From an uncultured Campylobacter sp. (GTDB lineage: Bacteria; Campylobacterota; Campylobacteria; Campylobacterales; Campylobacteraceae), in the NCBI GenBank assembly GCA_937965895.1, contig CALCKS010000106.1, positions 1 to 31,816 on the forward strand: a stretch of DNA of 31,816 bases, given 5' to 3'. The translations under genes were made by a program, and so were the position numbers. Below are positions 16,765 through 24,578 of this stretch, piece after piece (position 1 is the first letter of the stretch; each line of letters begins with the position of its first letter). Below the pieces are notes generated by a model. The model was not told where the DNA came from. It did not search any database and saw nothing but the letters and a program-made list of their open reading frames with translations.

Positions 16765-18308
16765 ATGCAGATCAAAGAAATTTGCGACAAATACGGTATA
16801 GACGGTGTCTATGAGCGTTTTGCTTCATCTTGCGAGGATAAGATTGAAGTTGGATTTTTAGGCGAGTTTTCAAGCGGTAAGTCAAGCCTGCTAAATTCCC
16901 TTTTAGGGCAAGATCTGCTAGTAACTGCTAGCAAGCCGACGACTAAAACCGTTGTTAGCGTAGGTTTTGGCAAGGAGGAGAAGTTTTTTAAGATCGAGGG
17001 CGGCTGCGACGAGCAGATTAGCAAGGACGAATTTATCACGCTTCAAACCCAGAGCGCAGAGTCTCGTCTAAAAGCTCAAATTCCCGTGGGGGGGGGGACG
17101 CTAATAGCCTAAATTTCACCTACATAGATACTCCCGGCGTTTCAAGTCTTGATAAACTTGATTTTGATATCACGTTTGGTTATTTACCTCGCCTTGAGTG
17201 CGCTATCGTTTGCCAAGATATCAATCAAGGTTCGCTAACGCAATCTATCTTAAATTTCATCTCGCAAAATCCAGAAATCCTACCTCACGTCATCTTCGCT
17301 ATCACCAAAAGCGACTCCAAGTCCGCATACGCAGCGCAAAGGATAAAAGAAGCCGTTTTAAATCAGCTTAGCGAGCTTTTGGGCGATGCTGATATGCAAG
17401 ATATCGGGAAGAGGATAGTTTTTACCGACGCTAAAAGCCAAAATTTGGAGTTAAAAGAGCTGATAGACGAGAGATTTTATAAAAATTTCGAGACGCTAAA
17501 AGCAGTAAAAGTAGCCAAGTATGAGCTAAAGACCAAAAAAGAGCTCCTAAAGATACTAAAAGACAGACTTGAAAATACGAGCTTTAGTATTGCGGAGCTA
17601 GATGCTAAAGCCGCCGACATAAGCGCCAAAATCGCAAAGCTAAAAGAAGATATAAACAAACAAAAGTTAAATTTAAACGATTATGTAAAAAACCTCGAGA
17701 TAAAGATAAAAAACGCTGCCGTAAGAAGCGCTGATATGTTAAAGGCGGGCGATGCGAGCGGGTTTAGCGAGGAGATAATAAGCATAGTAGAAAGCAACGT
17801 TAGCGAGTACTTTAGCGGTCGGCTCCACGTCGATGACGGGCTTATCGATATATCGCATATATCAGAGCTAATAGAAAAGATAAATTTTAGAAAGCAGATT
17901 TTGGATATATTGCCGAGTATATCGGGCGGTATAAGCTATGCGCTAGACAAAGTCGATGACTACCTGGTCGCAATACCGCAGCTAATGATAATTACTAAAA
18001 CAGTCAAATGGGGGTTAAGAGGTATTACGATGTTTGGCGATACGGTGTCTGATTTTTTCACCGGCAGGAGCTATAAAAATGCCGTAGACGATATCGCAAA
18101 TCTCATCTCCGCCGCTACGAAAAAATACATAGAGGACTTCGCTAACGAGCAAATATTTGCTCCGCTTGAGATAAGCCTAAACAACGAGCTAGATAGCGCA
18201 AACGACGTGCTACGCCTAAAAAAGGAAAACATCGACTCTGTAAATGCGCTAAAAGAACAGCTAAGAAACGATATCTGGGATCTTGAGCTTGAGGTTACGG
18301 GAAGATGA
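16765..18308 (+). pseudogene. Dynamin-like GTPase 1, out of frame at a G10 tract (probable phase-variable gene)
   Basis: The first frame encodes 115 residues with the G1 P-loop GEFSSGKSS (33-41) and the G2 threonines of KPTTKT (57-61). It then enters ten consecutive G (17088-17097) and stops at 17112. A second frame, open through the same region, continues with YIDTPG (G3), AITKSD (G4), a long helical stalk and a hydrophobic patch (ILPSISGG to KTVKWGLRG) typical of a membrane-binding paddle, to 18308. Tract lengths of 11 or 8 G would join both halves into one protein of about 513-514 residues. Everything else is intact, so this looks like a phase-OFF contingency gene rather than decay. AAGGAG precedes the ATG. 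The stop overlaps the next start (ATGA). Confidence 0.88.
17088..17097 (+). repeat. Poly-G tract, ten G
   Basis: Ten consecutive G inside a coding sequence between the G2 and G3 motifs of a dynamin-like GTPase. Such tracts are the standard contingency-locus element of Campylobacter, where slipped-strand mispairing changes length and reading frame. The length here leaves the gene OFF; 8 or 11 G restores the frame. Confidence 0.95.
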
Positions 18309-19999
18309 CCCAGCAGTATACTTTTGTTATCTTAGCCATTGCTATCATTGCTGTATTTTTTGTATTTTTGTTTGTCAAATTTAAAAAAAGAAGCGAAACA
18401 ATTTTTAGCAATAAAGCCTGCTTGACTTTATCAGATAAGTTTATGAACTTTTACAGCGTACTAAAATCATTTGGTCTTAATGAAAGCGAAGCGGCAGAAT
18501 CGCTTTTACTGCAAGGGGAAAGAATTTCTTTGCTTAAGGATTTAGAGGCGCAGACGCAGAATTTAGAACATATGCCTAAAATCGCCGTTATAGGTTGTTT
18601 TAGTGCAGGAAAGTCGAGTTTTATAAATTCTATCGTTGAGCATAAAATATGTCCGATAGATAGCCGGCCCACGACCGCATCCATTACTAGATTTACTTAC
18701 GGTAAAAAACTAAAGATAACCGAAGTTACTCAAGAACTCGAAAAAGAGTTGAGCTTAGAGGAATATCAAGATATCTGCCGTCATCCTAGAGACCGCCAAA
18801 GGATAGGCGAGCAAAGGTCGGAGTTTTTATGTGAAGTACCTTACAAAAAGCTTTTTGGAATAGAGATATACGACTCGCCGGGTTATGATAATCCTATGGA
18901 TGACGGGCAAGATAGACAGATTGCGTCAAATATCGCTAAAAATAGCGATATCATAATCGTCGTAATAGATATCAACGGCGGTACGGCAACCGACAGTCTT
19001 TTGCAAGAAATAAAGAAAATCAAAGAAACTAATCCGAATTTAATATGTTTCGTCGTGGTAAATAGGGCGGATCAAAAACCGCCTTCTGCTATCGAAAAAG
19101 TTAAAAAGGCCGTTTTAGAACTAGGGCTAGCTAAAGATATTTTTGCTTATGCTAGTCTTGACGACAAAAGTCTAGAGCCTGATATGGTAAAACTAAAAAA
19201 TAAGTCCAAAAAAGCGATATTTAATGCCATAGACGGCGTAAAAGAGCAAATTTACTTTCATAGAAAAGTAGATATCTTTAAAAAAATAGACGGCATTCTA
19301 GCGGATTTTTTACTTAGTCTAAACCAAACCAAAAAAGCTATCGAAGAACTGTTTGAAGACGATGAAAAATTTTGGTTGAGCGACAAAGGCTGGAGTAATT
19401 TGTTTACAGTGATCGACAATGCTATGAAACAAATAATCTTAAATTTACTTTACCGAGAGAACAAAAACAATGTCAAAAACAATGATAGGGATTTTTGGAA
19501 CATCATTACTTTTTCATACTATTACGACTATTATTTTTTTATAAATCCCGATACGGCAAAAGACGAAATGCTAAATCTAAAAAGTCATATTCTTAAAAAT
19601 ATAAACGGTAATACTAAGAATACGAGAGGTCTTGATGAACATATAACAAGGGCGCTTGAGGAATTGGCCGAAAGGATATCTCGTATAAGCCTCAACCCAT
19701 GTATAGGCATCCATGAGGATGAGTACGTCGCTTATTTTACTAAGGCCAAGGCCGAAGCTTATTCAAAGATTGTTGAGTATAAATACGCGCTAAAAAGCGC
19801 AATAGAAAAAGCCCTGGATGAGTGCGGAGAAGAGCTAAGAAGACACAGCATAAACCGAACCTACGAGAAACACATCGAGGATATAAAGAATTTTTGCTCG
19901 TATATAAGCAAAACTAAAGAGCAAGTAGACAATAAGGCTCAAAAATTTAAACAGAAAAAGCAAAAAATACAAAACATGAATTTAAAGGAGAAAGCATGA
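18305..19999 (+). CDS. Dynamin-like GTPase 2 with N-terminal membrane anchor
   Basis: A 564-residue large GTPase. It has a single N-terminal membrane helix (about 7-24) followed by basic residues, predicting a membrane-tethered protein with a cytoplasmic GTPase domain. Motifs: G1 GCFSAGKSS (97-105), G2 RPTTAS (121-126), G3 DSPG (190-193), G4 NRAD (253-256). The rest is a long, mainly helical stalk ending in a Lys/Gln-rich coiled coil. Ordinary small GTPases lack such a stalk, and the GxFSxGKSS / PTT spacing is typical of bacterial dynamin-like proteins. Its ATG overlaps the stop of the upstream dynamin gene, and its stop overlaps the next start, both as ATGA, so it is translationally coupled. 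Confidence 0.88.
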   Translation: MTQQYTFVILAIAIIAVFFVFLFVKFKKRSETIFSNKACLTLSDKFMNFYSVLKSFGLNESEAAESLLLQGERISLLKDLEAQTQNLEHMPKIAVIGCFSAGKSSFINSIVEHKICPIDSRPTTASITRFTYGKKLKITEVTQELEKELSLEEYQDICRHPRDRQRIGEQRSEFLCEVPYKKLFGIEIYDSPGYDNPMDDGQDRQIASNIAKNSDIIIVVIDINGGTATDSLLQEIKKIKETNPNLICFVVVNRADQKPPSAIEKVKKAVLELGLAKDIFAYASLDDKSLEPDMVKLKNKSKKAIFNAIDGVKEQIYFHRKVDIFKKIDGILADFLLSLNQTKKAIEELFEDDEKFWLSDKGWSNLFTVIDNAMKQIILNLLYRENKNNVKNNDRDFWNIITFSYYYDYYFFINPDTAKDEMLNLKSHILKNINGNTKNTRGLDEHITRALEELAERISRISLNPCIGIHEDEYVAYFTKAKAEAYSKIVEYKYALKSAIEKALDECGEELRRHSINRTYEKHIEDIKNFCSYISKTKEQVDNKAQKFKQKKQKIQNMNLKEKA

Positions 20000-20796
20000 G
20001 TTTAGAGTCAAACGATTTTTACGATATAGCAGAGGAGTTGCTGGAATATTTTGCATTTTTAAATACGCTAGAAAACGACTATGCGCTTAGCTGCGAAGAC
20101 GGTTTTACCGGCGGTATTTTCCCCGTGCGCCAAAAGATCAAGGATATATTGGCGGCAGCGGCCGTAGGAGCTTCAAACGAGGCGGATGGATTAAATTTAT
20201 CCGAAGACGTAGCAGAGCTTAGAAGCGAAATTTTAGACATAGCGCAAAAAGCCAAGCAAATAGTCGGCGGGTATATCGACTTTACGCCTAGCGTTAAGAT
20301 AAGAAACTTTAACGCTATAAAGAGGGCCTTAAGCGAGATAGCGCAAATGCTGGGCGAAAAAGTTTTGCTTGAAGAAGATGAAAACGACAAAGATATGCGC
20401 GCGTGCCGTATAGATGAAAATTTATTTAGAAAGGAAATTTTCGAGGGCAAATTTTTGGATATAACGCGAGAGCAAGTTTGGTTTAACGGAGGCGGCAAAT
20501 TTGAAGATATTTTCGTTATATTGCTTCTTGAAAAGCTAAATATATTTATCCTGTCCGTACTGGAAGATAACTTTTACGGATACGTTAGACTCGGCGATGA
20601 GGAGCAAATATCAAATTCCGGCAAGATGATTGCGGATTTTGTAAGCAAAAACGGCGAGTATTTGCAAAATTTAATCCAAGATGCGGTAGATAAATACGAC
20701 TATATAATCCAAAACGTCATAAAACCACGAGACGATGAGATGAATAGATACCTAATCGAAAAAATAGACGACGTCGTCGACACTTTAAGTAAATAA
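19996..20796 (+). CDS. Unknown acidic helical protein of the dynamin cluster
   Basis: This 266-residue soluble protein has no signal peptide, membrane segment or nucleotide-binding motif. It is acidic and predicted to be largely helical, with Leu/Ile-rich amphipathic segments. It overlaps the membrane-anchored dynamin gene upstream by four bases (ATGA) and is followed 11 bp later by the third dynamin gene, with AAAGGA before that start. The position between two dynamin genes suggests an adaptor or regulator for their assembly. That is inference from context only. I do not recognise the family. Confidence 0.78.
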   Translation: MSLESNDFYDIAEELLEYFAFLNTLENDYALSCEDGFTGGIFPVRQKIKDILAAAAVGASNEADGLNLSEDVAELRSEILDIAQKAKQIVGGYIDFTPSVKIRNFNAIKRALSEIAQMLGEKVLLEEDENDKDMRACRIDENLFRKEIFEGKFLDITREQVWFNGGGKFEDIFVILLLEKLNIFILSVLEDNFYGYVRLGDEEQISNSGKMIADFVSKNGEYLQNLIQDAVDKYDYIIQNVIKPRDDEMNRYLIEKIDDVVDTLSK

Positions 20797-20807
20797 AGGA
20801 AAAATAG

Positions 20808-22748
20808 ATGCTAGAAAATTTTAATGCCAAGAAACAAAAACTGCTAGATGCCTACGCGAGGCTAGCTAAAAGTGGCTTGGTCTTTAGCGACGGCTTAGAT
20901 GAAAATACGCTAAAAGATAGAGCAAGCAAGCTAGAAAACGAGGAATTTATCCTAGCGATCGCAGGCCAGATGAAGGCGGGCAAATCAACGCTTTTAAACG
21001 CATTGGTATTTGGCGGCGAGCCTATCTTGCCCGCAGACGATACTCCTTTGACGGCTAAGATAACCGAGATCCGATATGCAAAGCAGCCAAAGCTAAAGGC
21101 TAATTTTTATTCAAAAGACGAATGGGAAACGCTAAAAACGTATAAAGACGAAAACGGACGAGAGTTTTTTAAAAACGATATATTGCCTACGATAAAAGAC
21201 AAAAACGTAGAGGCAAGAATCCTTGGAATAAGCAAAGAGGATAAGATAGAAAATCTAGGCGAGTATGTAGCAAACAAAGGGCTTTATACGCCGTTTGTAA
21301 AAACCGTGGAGATATATCATCCAAGCGAAATTTTACGCCAACTGATAGTAGTCGATACTCCGGGCACCAATGACTCGAATAAATTTCGCTCGCAAGTAAC
21401 CCTGGACTGGATAGGTAGGTGCGACGCGGCCATATACGCGAGCTATGCAGGAAGGATGCTTGACGAAAACGACTATAAATTTATCACGAACTATCTACTG
21501 CATCTAACATCGTCAAAGCGCATCATCGCGGTAAATAAAATCGATACCGCAAATAGCGAAGAGGAAGTAAAAAGCGATCTAGAACGCATCAAACAAGACG
21601 ATAAATTTAAAGATACTATCTTTAACGACAAGAGTAAATTCGTCCTAACCGCCGCGCTAACCGACGTCATAAAATTTAAAGAAAAAAACGGCAAGCTAGA
21701 CGAGGATGATGAATTTTACAAGAAAAAGCTGGTCAAAAAAGGCTTTTACGAAGATAGTCGGGTAGACGAGCTAAGGGAGCTAGTAGCTAAAAAACTCGTA
21801 GAAAACAAGGGAGATGATCTTATAGCTTCGCATACGGACTTTATCATGCAAACCTTTGAAAGAAAGAAAAGAGAGATAGACGATAGACGTGCGAGCCTAC
21901 AAAACGCGTTAAGCGTAAGCGCAAAGTCAAACGAGGAAATAGAAGCGTCGATAAAGAAAATAGAGGCAAATATAGAAAAAATCTACCGAAGTCAAGACGA
22001 GCTGGCAGATAAATTTGATGAACGTATATCAGATATCCAAGGCGAAATAGAAAAGGCGACGGCGGATAAATTTACTAGCATACGAAATGCTCTGGAGAGA
22101 AAACTATACGGCTACAAGAGTATCAACGACATCAGATACCGAATAGAGTGGGATGTCAAAAATGCGCTTGAAGATAACGCTATCTTTAAAGAGATAGCTA
22201 AAGTCGCCAGAGAAAGTTTGGAGGAAAACATCAAGGCTTTTAAATACGGAGTCATAGGTAAATTTGGAGAAATGACTGGCTTTGACCAAACTCTCATCGA
22301 AAATCGCGTAAATCACAAAACCTTTGCTAGCGTAAAAGATATGCAAGACCAAGTAAGCGCGCTAGCTATAAGTAACCGCACGGTAGAAAACGCCCTAAGC
22401 GATAGTACGAGGTTTTGGCAGAGGTGGTTTGATACGAAAAAAGGCCAAGAAAACTACAAGGCAAAGCTAAGTAGCGCGATACAAGATAATCTAGCACAAA
22501 TCCAAAACACGGTCAAAGACAAGATAAAAAACGTCGTATCCCAAAATGCCGATGAGTTTATAAACGGTGTAAAAATGGCTATGCGCGAGTGCGAGGAAGA
22601 GAACAGAAAGCTATACGAGGAAATAAGCGTCAAAGGGCAGCTAAAATCAACCGAAGTAGCCGCGATAAAAGAACGTATCAAAGATATCAAACTCGAGCTA
22701 GAAGGGCTTGATAAATTTAAAAACGAAATAGAAAAGGAAATAAAATAA
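20808..22748 (+). CDS. Dynamin-like GTPase 3
   Basis: A 646-residue cytoplasmic large GTPase, the longest of the three. Motifs: G1 GQMKAGKSTL (53-62), G2 threonine in DDTPLTAK (Thr79/Thr82), G3 VVDTPGTND (182-190), G4 NKID (243-246). The G1 form GQMKAGKST is common in bacterial dynamin-like proteins. The C-terminal 350 residues are helical coiled coil, with a less charged section near 480-500 (FKYGVIGKFGEMTGF) that could be a membrane-contact tip. In C. jejuni, paired dynamin-like proteins DLP1/DLP2 form heterotypic tethering assemblies; the present protein could play one of those roles. Its stop overlaps the next possible ATG by one base. Confidence 0.9.
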   Translation: MLENFNAKKQKLLDAYARLAKSGLVFSDGLDENTLKDRASKLENEEFILAIAGQMKAGKSTLLNALVFGGEPILPADDTPLTAKITEIRYAKQPKLKANFYSKDEWETLKTYKDENGREFFKNDILPTIKDKNVEARILGISKEDKIENLGEYVANKGLYTPFVKTVEIYHPSEILRQLIVVDTPGTNDSNKFRSQVTLDWIGRCDAAIYASYAGRMLDENDYKFITNYLLHLTSSKRIIAVNKIDTANSEEEVKSDLERIKQDDKFKDTIFNDKSKFVLTAALTDVIKFKEKNGKLDEDDEFYKKKLVKKGFYEDSRVDELRELVAKKLVENKGDDLIASHTDFIMQTFERKKREIDDRRASLQNALSVSAKSNEEIEASIKKIEANIEKIYRSQDELADKFDERISDIQGEIEKATADKFTSIRNALERKLYGYKSINDIRYRIEWDVKNALEDNAIFKEIAKVARESLEENIKAFKYGVIGKFGEMTGFDQTLIENRVNHKTFASVKDMQDQVSALAISNRTVENALSDSTRFWQRWFDTKKGQENYKAKLSSAIQDNLAQIQNTVKDKIKNVVSQNADEFINGVKMAMRECEEENRKLYEEISVKGQLKSTEVAAIKERIKDIKLELEGLDKFKNEIEKEIK

Positions 22749-22759
22749 TGGAGGAGAAT

Positions 22760-23203
22760 ATGTTAAGCATAGGAAAAATTGCGGCGGTAATTGTAGTGGG
22801 CGCGATAGCTCTTTTGGTTGGCAACGCCATAAAGACAAAGAGAGGGCAAGATAAAAAGCCAGATAAAACAGCCGAGAAAACAACTCAAAAAAGCTCAAAT
22901 TTAAGCGAACTGGAGGCTAAATTTAAGCGCGACTACATAAATCAAAAGCTAAGCGAATACGCCGATGTAAATGGCGTCGCGGACGAAATCGTAAAAAAGG
23001 TCTATCCAAGCTACAAAAAAGACCTAAACAACGCATCGATAAAATGGACTGAATTTAACGGTGCGATAAGCGAACTAGAGGAAAGATTAGCTAAATTTGA
23101 CGGAGACGGATCGACACCTCAAAGAAGATTCGTAAATATGCTCTCAAGCGAGTGTGCACCCGAGATAGATGCACTAATCGCAAAAATCAAGGAGATAAAA
23201 TGA
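22760..23203 (+). CDS. Small single-pass membrane protein of the dynamin cluster
   Basis: About 147 residues: an N-terminal hydrophobic helix (IGKIAAVIVVGAIALLVGNAI), a Lys/Thr-rich linker and a charged helical domain with likely coiled coil. With the helix so close to the N-terminus, it may be a membrane anchor with most of the protein cytoplasmic. Two starts are possible. The ATG at 22748 overlaps the previous stop (TAATG). I prefer the ATG at 22760 because GGAGG lies five bases before it. The next small gene overlaps its stop by four bases. A role as membrane anchor or recruiter for the dynamin-like GTPases is inference from position. Confidence 0.75.
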   Translation: MLSIGKIAAVIVVGAIALLVGNAIKTKRGQDKKPDKTAEKTTQKSSNLSELEAKFKRDYINQKLSEYADVNGVADEIVKKVYPSYKKDLNNASIKWTEFNGAISELEERLAKFDGDGSTPQRRFVNMLSSECAPEIDALIAKIKEIK

Positions 23204-23391
23204 TAGCCCTAGCAATCATCAAAAACGGCAGCCTGCATGTTTATGACGAGAAAAATCATCAGCTTTTTACCAGGCCGGCTAGCGGGCTTACGCTGCTTGG
23301 ATTTACAGCATCAAGCGTGAGTGTCGCGAGCAAAACGACTGCATATATCTATGACGAAAAAGGCAGGCAAATAAGCTCTCGGCCGCTCTGA
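23200..23391 (+). CDS. Small 63-residue protein with internal repeat
   Basis: Too short to stand out, but well supported. AAGGAG lies just before the ATG and the start overlaps the stop of the preceding gene (ATGA), as elsewhere in the cluster. The 63 residues contain two similar units, HVYDEKNHQLFTRP (residues 13-26) and YIYDEKGRQISSRP (49-62), separated by a Gly/Ser/Ala-rich hydrophobic link. The strand-turn-strand pattern suggests a small beta-sheet protein. The function is unknown. It closes the six-gene cluster, followed by 111 bp before fabG. Confidence 0.72.
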   Translation: MIALAIIKNGSLHVYDEKNHQLFTRPASGLTLLGFTASSVSVASKTTAYIYDEKGRQISSRPL

Positions 23392-23502
23392 ATTTAATTT
23401 TTTGCGCATCGGTAAGTAAAATTTAGCCCTTTTTCGCTACAATTTGATTTTTATTAAAATAAAGGCTTGCGGAAATCCGTTATGCCAAATCAAGGAGAAA
23501 AA

Positions 23503-24246
23503 ATGAAATTTAGCGGAAAAAACGTGCTAATCACGGGAGCTAGCCGCGGTATCGGCGCGCAGATAGCCAAAACTCTAGCGCAAATGGGACTAAAAGTCTG
23601 GATAAACTACCGCTCAAAGCCTGAAATCGCCGATGCTCTGCAAGCTGAAATCGTAGCAAACGGCGGACAGGCCGCGGTGGTTAAATTTGACGCGACGGAC
23701 GAGGATGAGTTTATAAAAGCTATAAATTTGATCGCAGACGCCGACGGCGAGCTGGGCTACCTCGTAAATAACGCCGGTATAACAAACGACAAGCTCGCGC
23801 TTCGCATGAAGACGGAGGATTTTACCGGCGTGATAAACGCAAATTTAACCTCAGCCTTTATCGGATGCCGCGAGGCGCTAAAAGTAATGAGCAAAAAACG
23901 CTTCGGCGCCGTCGTAAACGTAGCCTCTATCGTGGGCGAGATGGGTAATGCCGGACAGGCAAACTATGCTGCGAGCAAGGGCGGAATGATCGCAATGAAC
24001 AAAAGCTTTGCCAAAGAAGGCGCGGCGAGAAATATCCGCTTTAACTGCGTAACTCCGGGCTTTATCGAGACTGATATGACGAGCGAGCTAAGCGACGAGA
24101 TCAAAAAAACCTACAGCGACAACATCCCGCTAAAGCGATTCGGAAGCGCTAGCGAAGTGGCCGAAGCTGTGGCGTTTTTGCTAAGCGATCACGCTAGCTA
24201 CGTCACGGGCGAGACGCTAAAGATCAACGGCGGACTATATATGTAA
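23503..24246 (+). CDS. fabG: 3-oxoacyl-ACP reductase
   Basis: The NADPH-dependent reductase of type II fatty-acid synthesis, converting beta-ketoacyl-ACP to beta-hydroxyacyl-ACP in the cytoplasm. The 247-residue short-chain dehydrogenase has the cofactor motif TGASRGIGA, NNAG, the catalytic Ser in VNVASIVGE and the Tyr-x-x-x-Lys of NYAASKGG. An upstream in-frame ATG (23467) would add 12 residues, but AAGGAG lies directly before the ATG at 23503, and that start gives the normal family length. acpP follows 79 bp downstream. In C. jejuni, as I recall, fabG lies directly after gpmI. Confidence 0.96.
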   Translation: MKFSGKNVLITGASRGIGAQIAKTLAQMGLKVWINYRSKPEIADALQAEIVANGGQAAVVKFDATDEDEFIKAINLIADADGELGYLVNNAGITNDKLALRMKTEDFTGVINANLTSAFIGCREALKVMSKKRFGAVVNVASIVGEMGNAGQANYAASKGGMIAMNKSFAKEGAARNIRFNCVTPGFIETDMTSELSDEIKKTYSDNIPLKRFGSASEVAEAVAFLLSDHASYVTGETLKINGGLYM

Positions 24247-24325
24247 GGGCGTAAATTTACGTTTTTGCGAAAGTTTAAGCTAAAATATATTAAAATCACG
24301 AAATTTTTATTTTTAGGAGAAAAAA

Positions 24326-24559
24326 ATGGCAATATTTGATGATGTAAGAGACGTAGTAGTCGAGCAACTAAGCGTGGCTCCGGATGCTGTAAAACTTGAG
24401 TCTAAGATTATCGAGGATTTGGGTGCGGACTCGCTTGACGTAGTTGAGCTAGTTATGGCTCTTGAGGAGAAATTTGAGGTAGAGATACCTGATAGCGACG
24501 CTGAGAAGCTGATCACTATAAACGACGTCGTAAGCTACATCGAGATACTAAATAAATAA
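24326..24559 (+). CDS. acpP: Acyl carrier protein
   Basis: This 77-residue acidic protein carries growing acyl chains on a phosphopantetheine arm. The attachment site is Ser36 in the perfect DSL motif (GADSLDVVELV). The length, acidity and four-helix pattern are typical. AGGAG lies just upstream of the ATG. It is followed 19 bp later by fabF, and the two are surely co-transcribed. Confidence 0.98.
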   Translation: MAIFDDVRDVVVEQLSVAPDAVKLESKIIEDLGADSLDVVELVMALEEKFEVEIPDSDAEKLITINDVVSYIEILNK

Positions 24560-24578
24560 GTTTTTGCAAGGAGAGATC

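Noticed and set aside
17379..18308. Independent gene starting at the ATG at 17379
   Set aside because: The same frame is open and carries the G3 and G4 GTPase motifs upstream of that ATG, back to the poly-G tract. It is the second half of the split dynamin gene.
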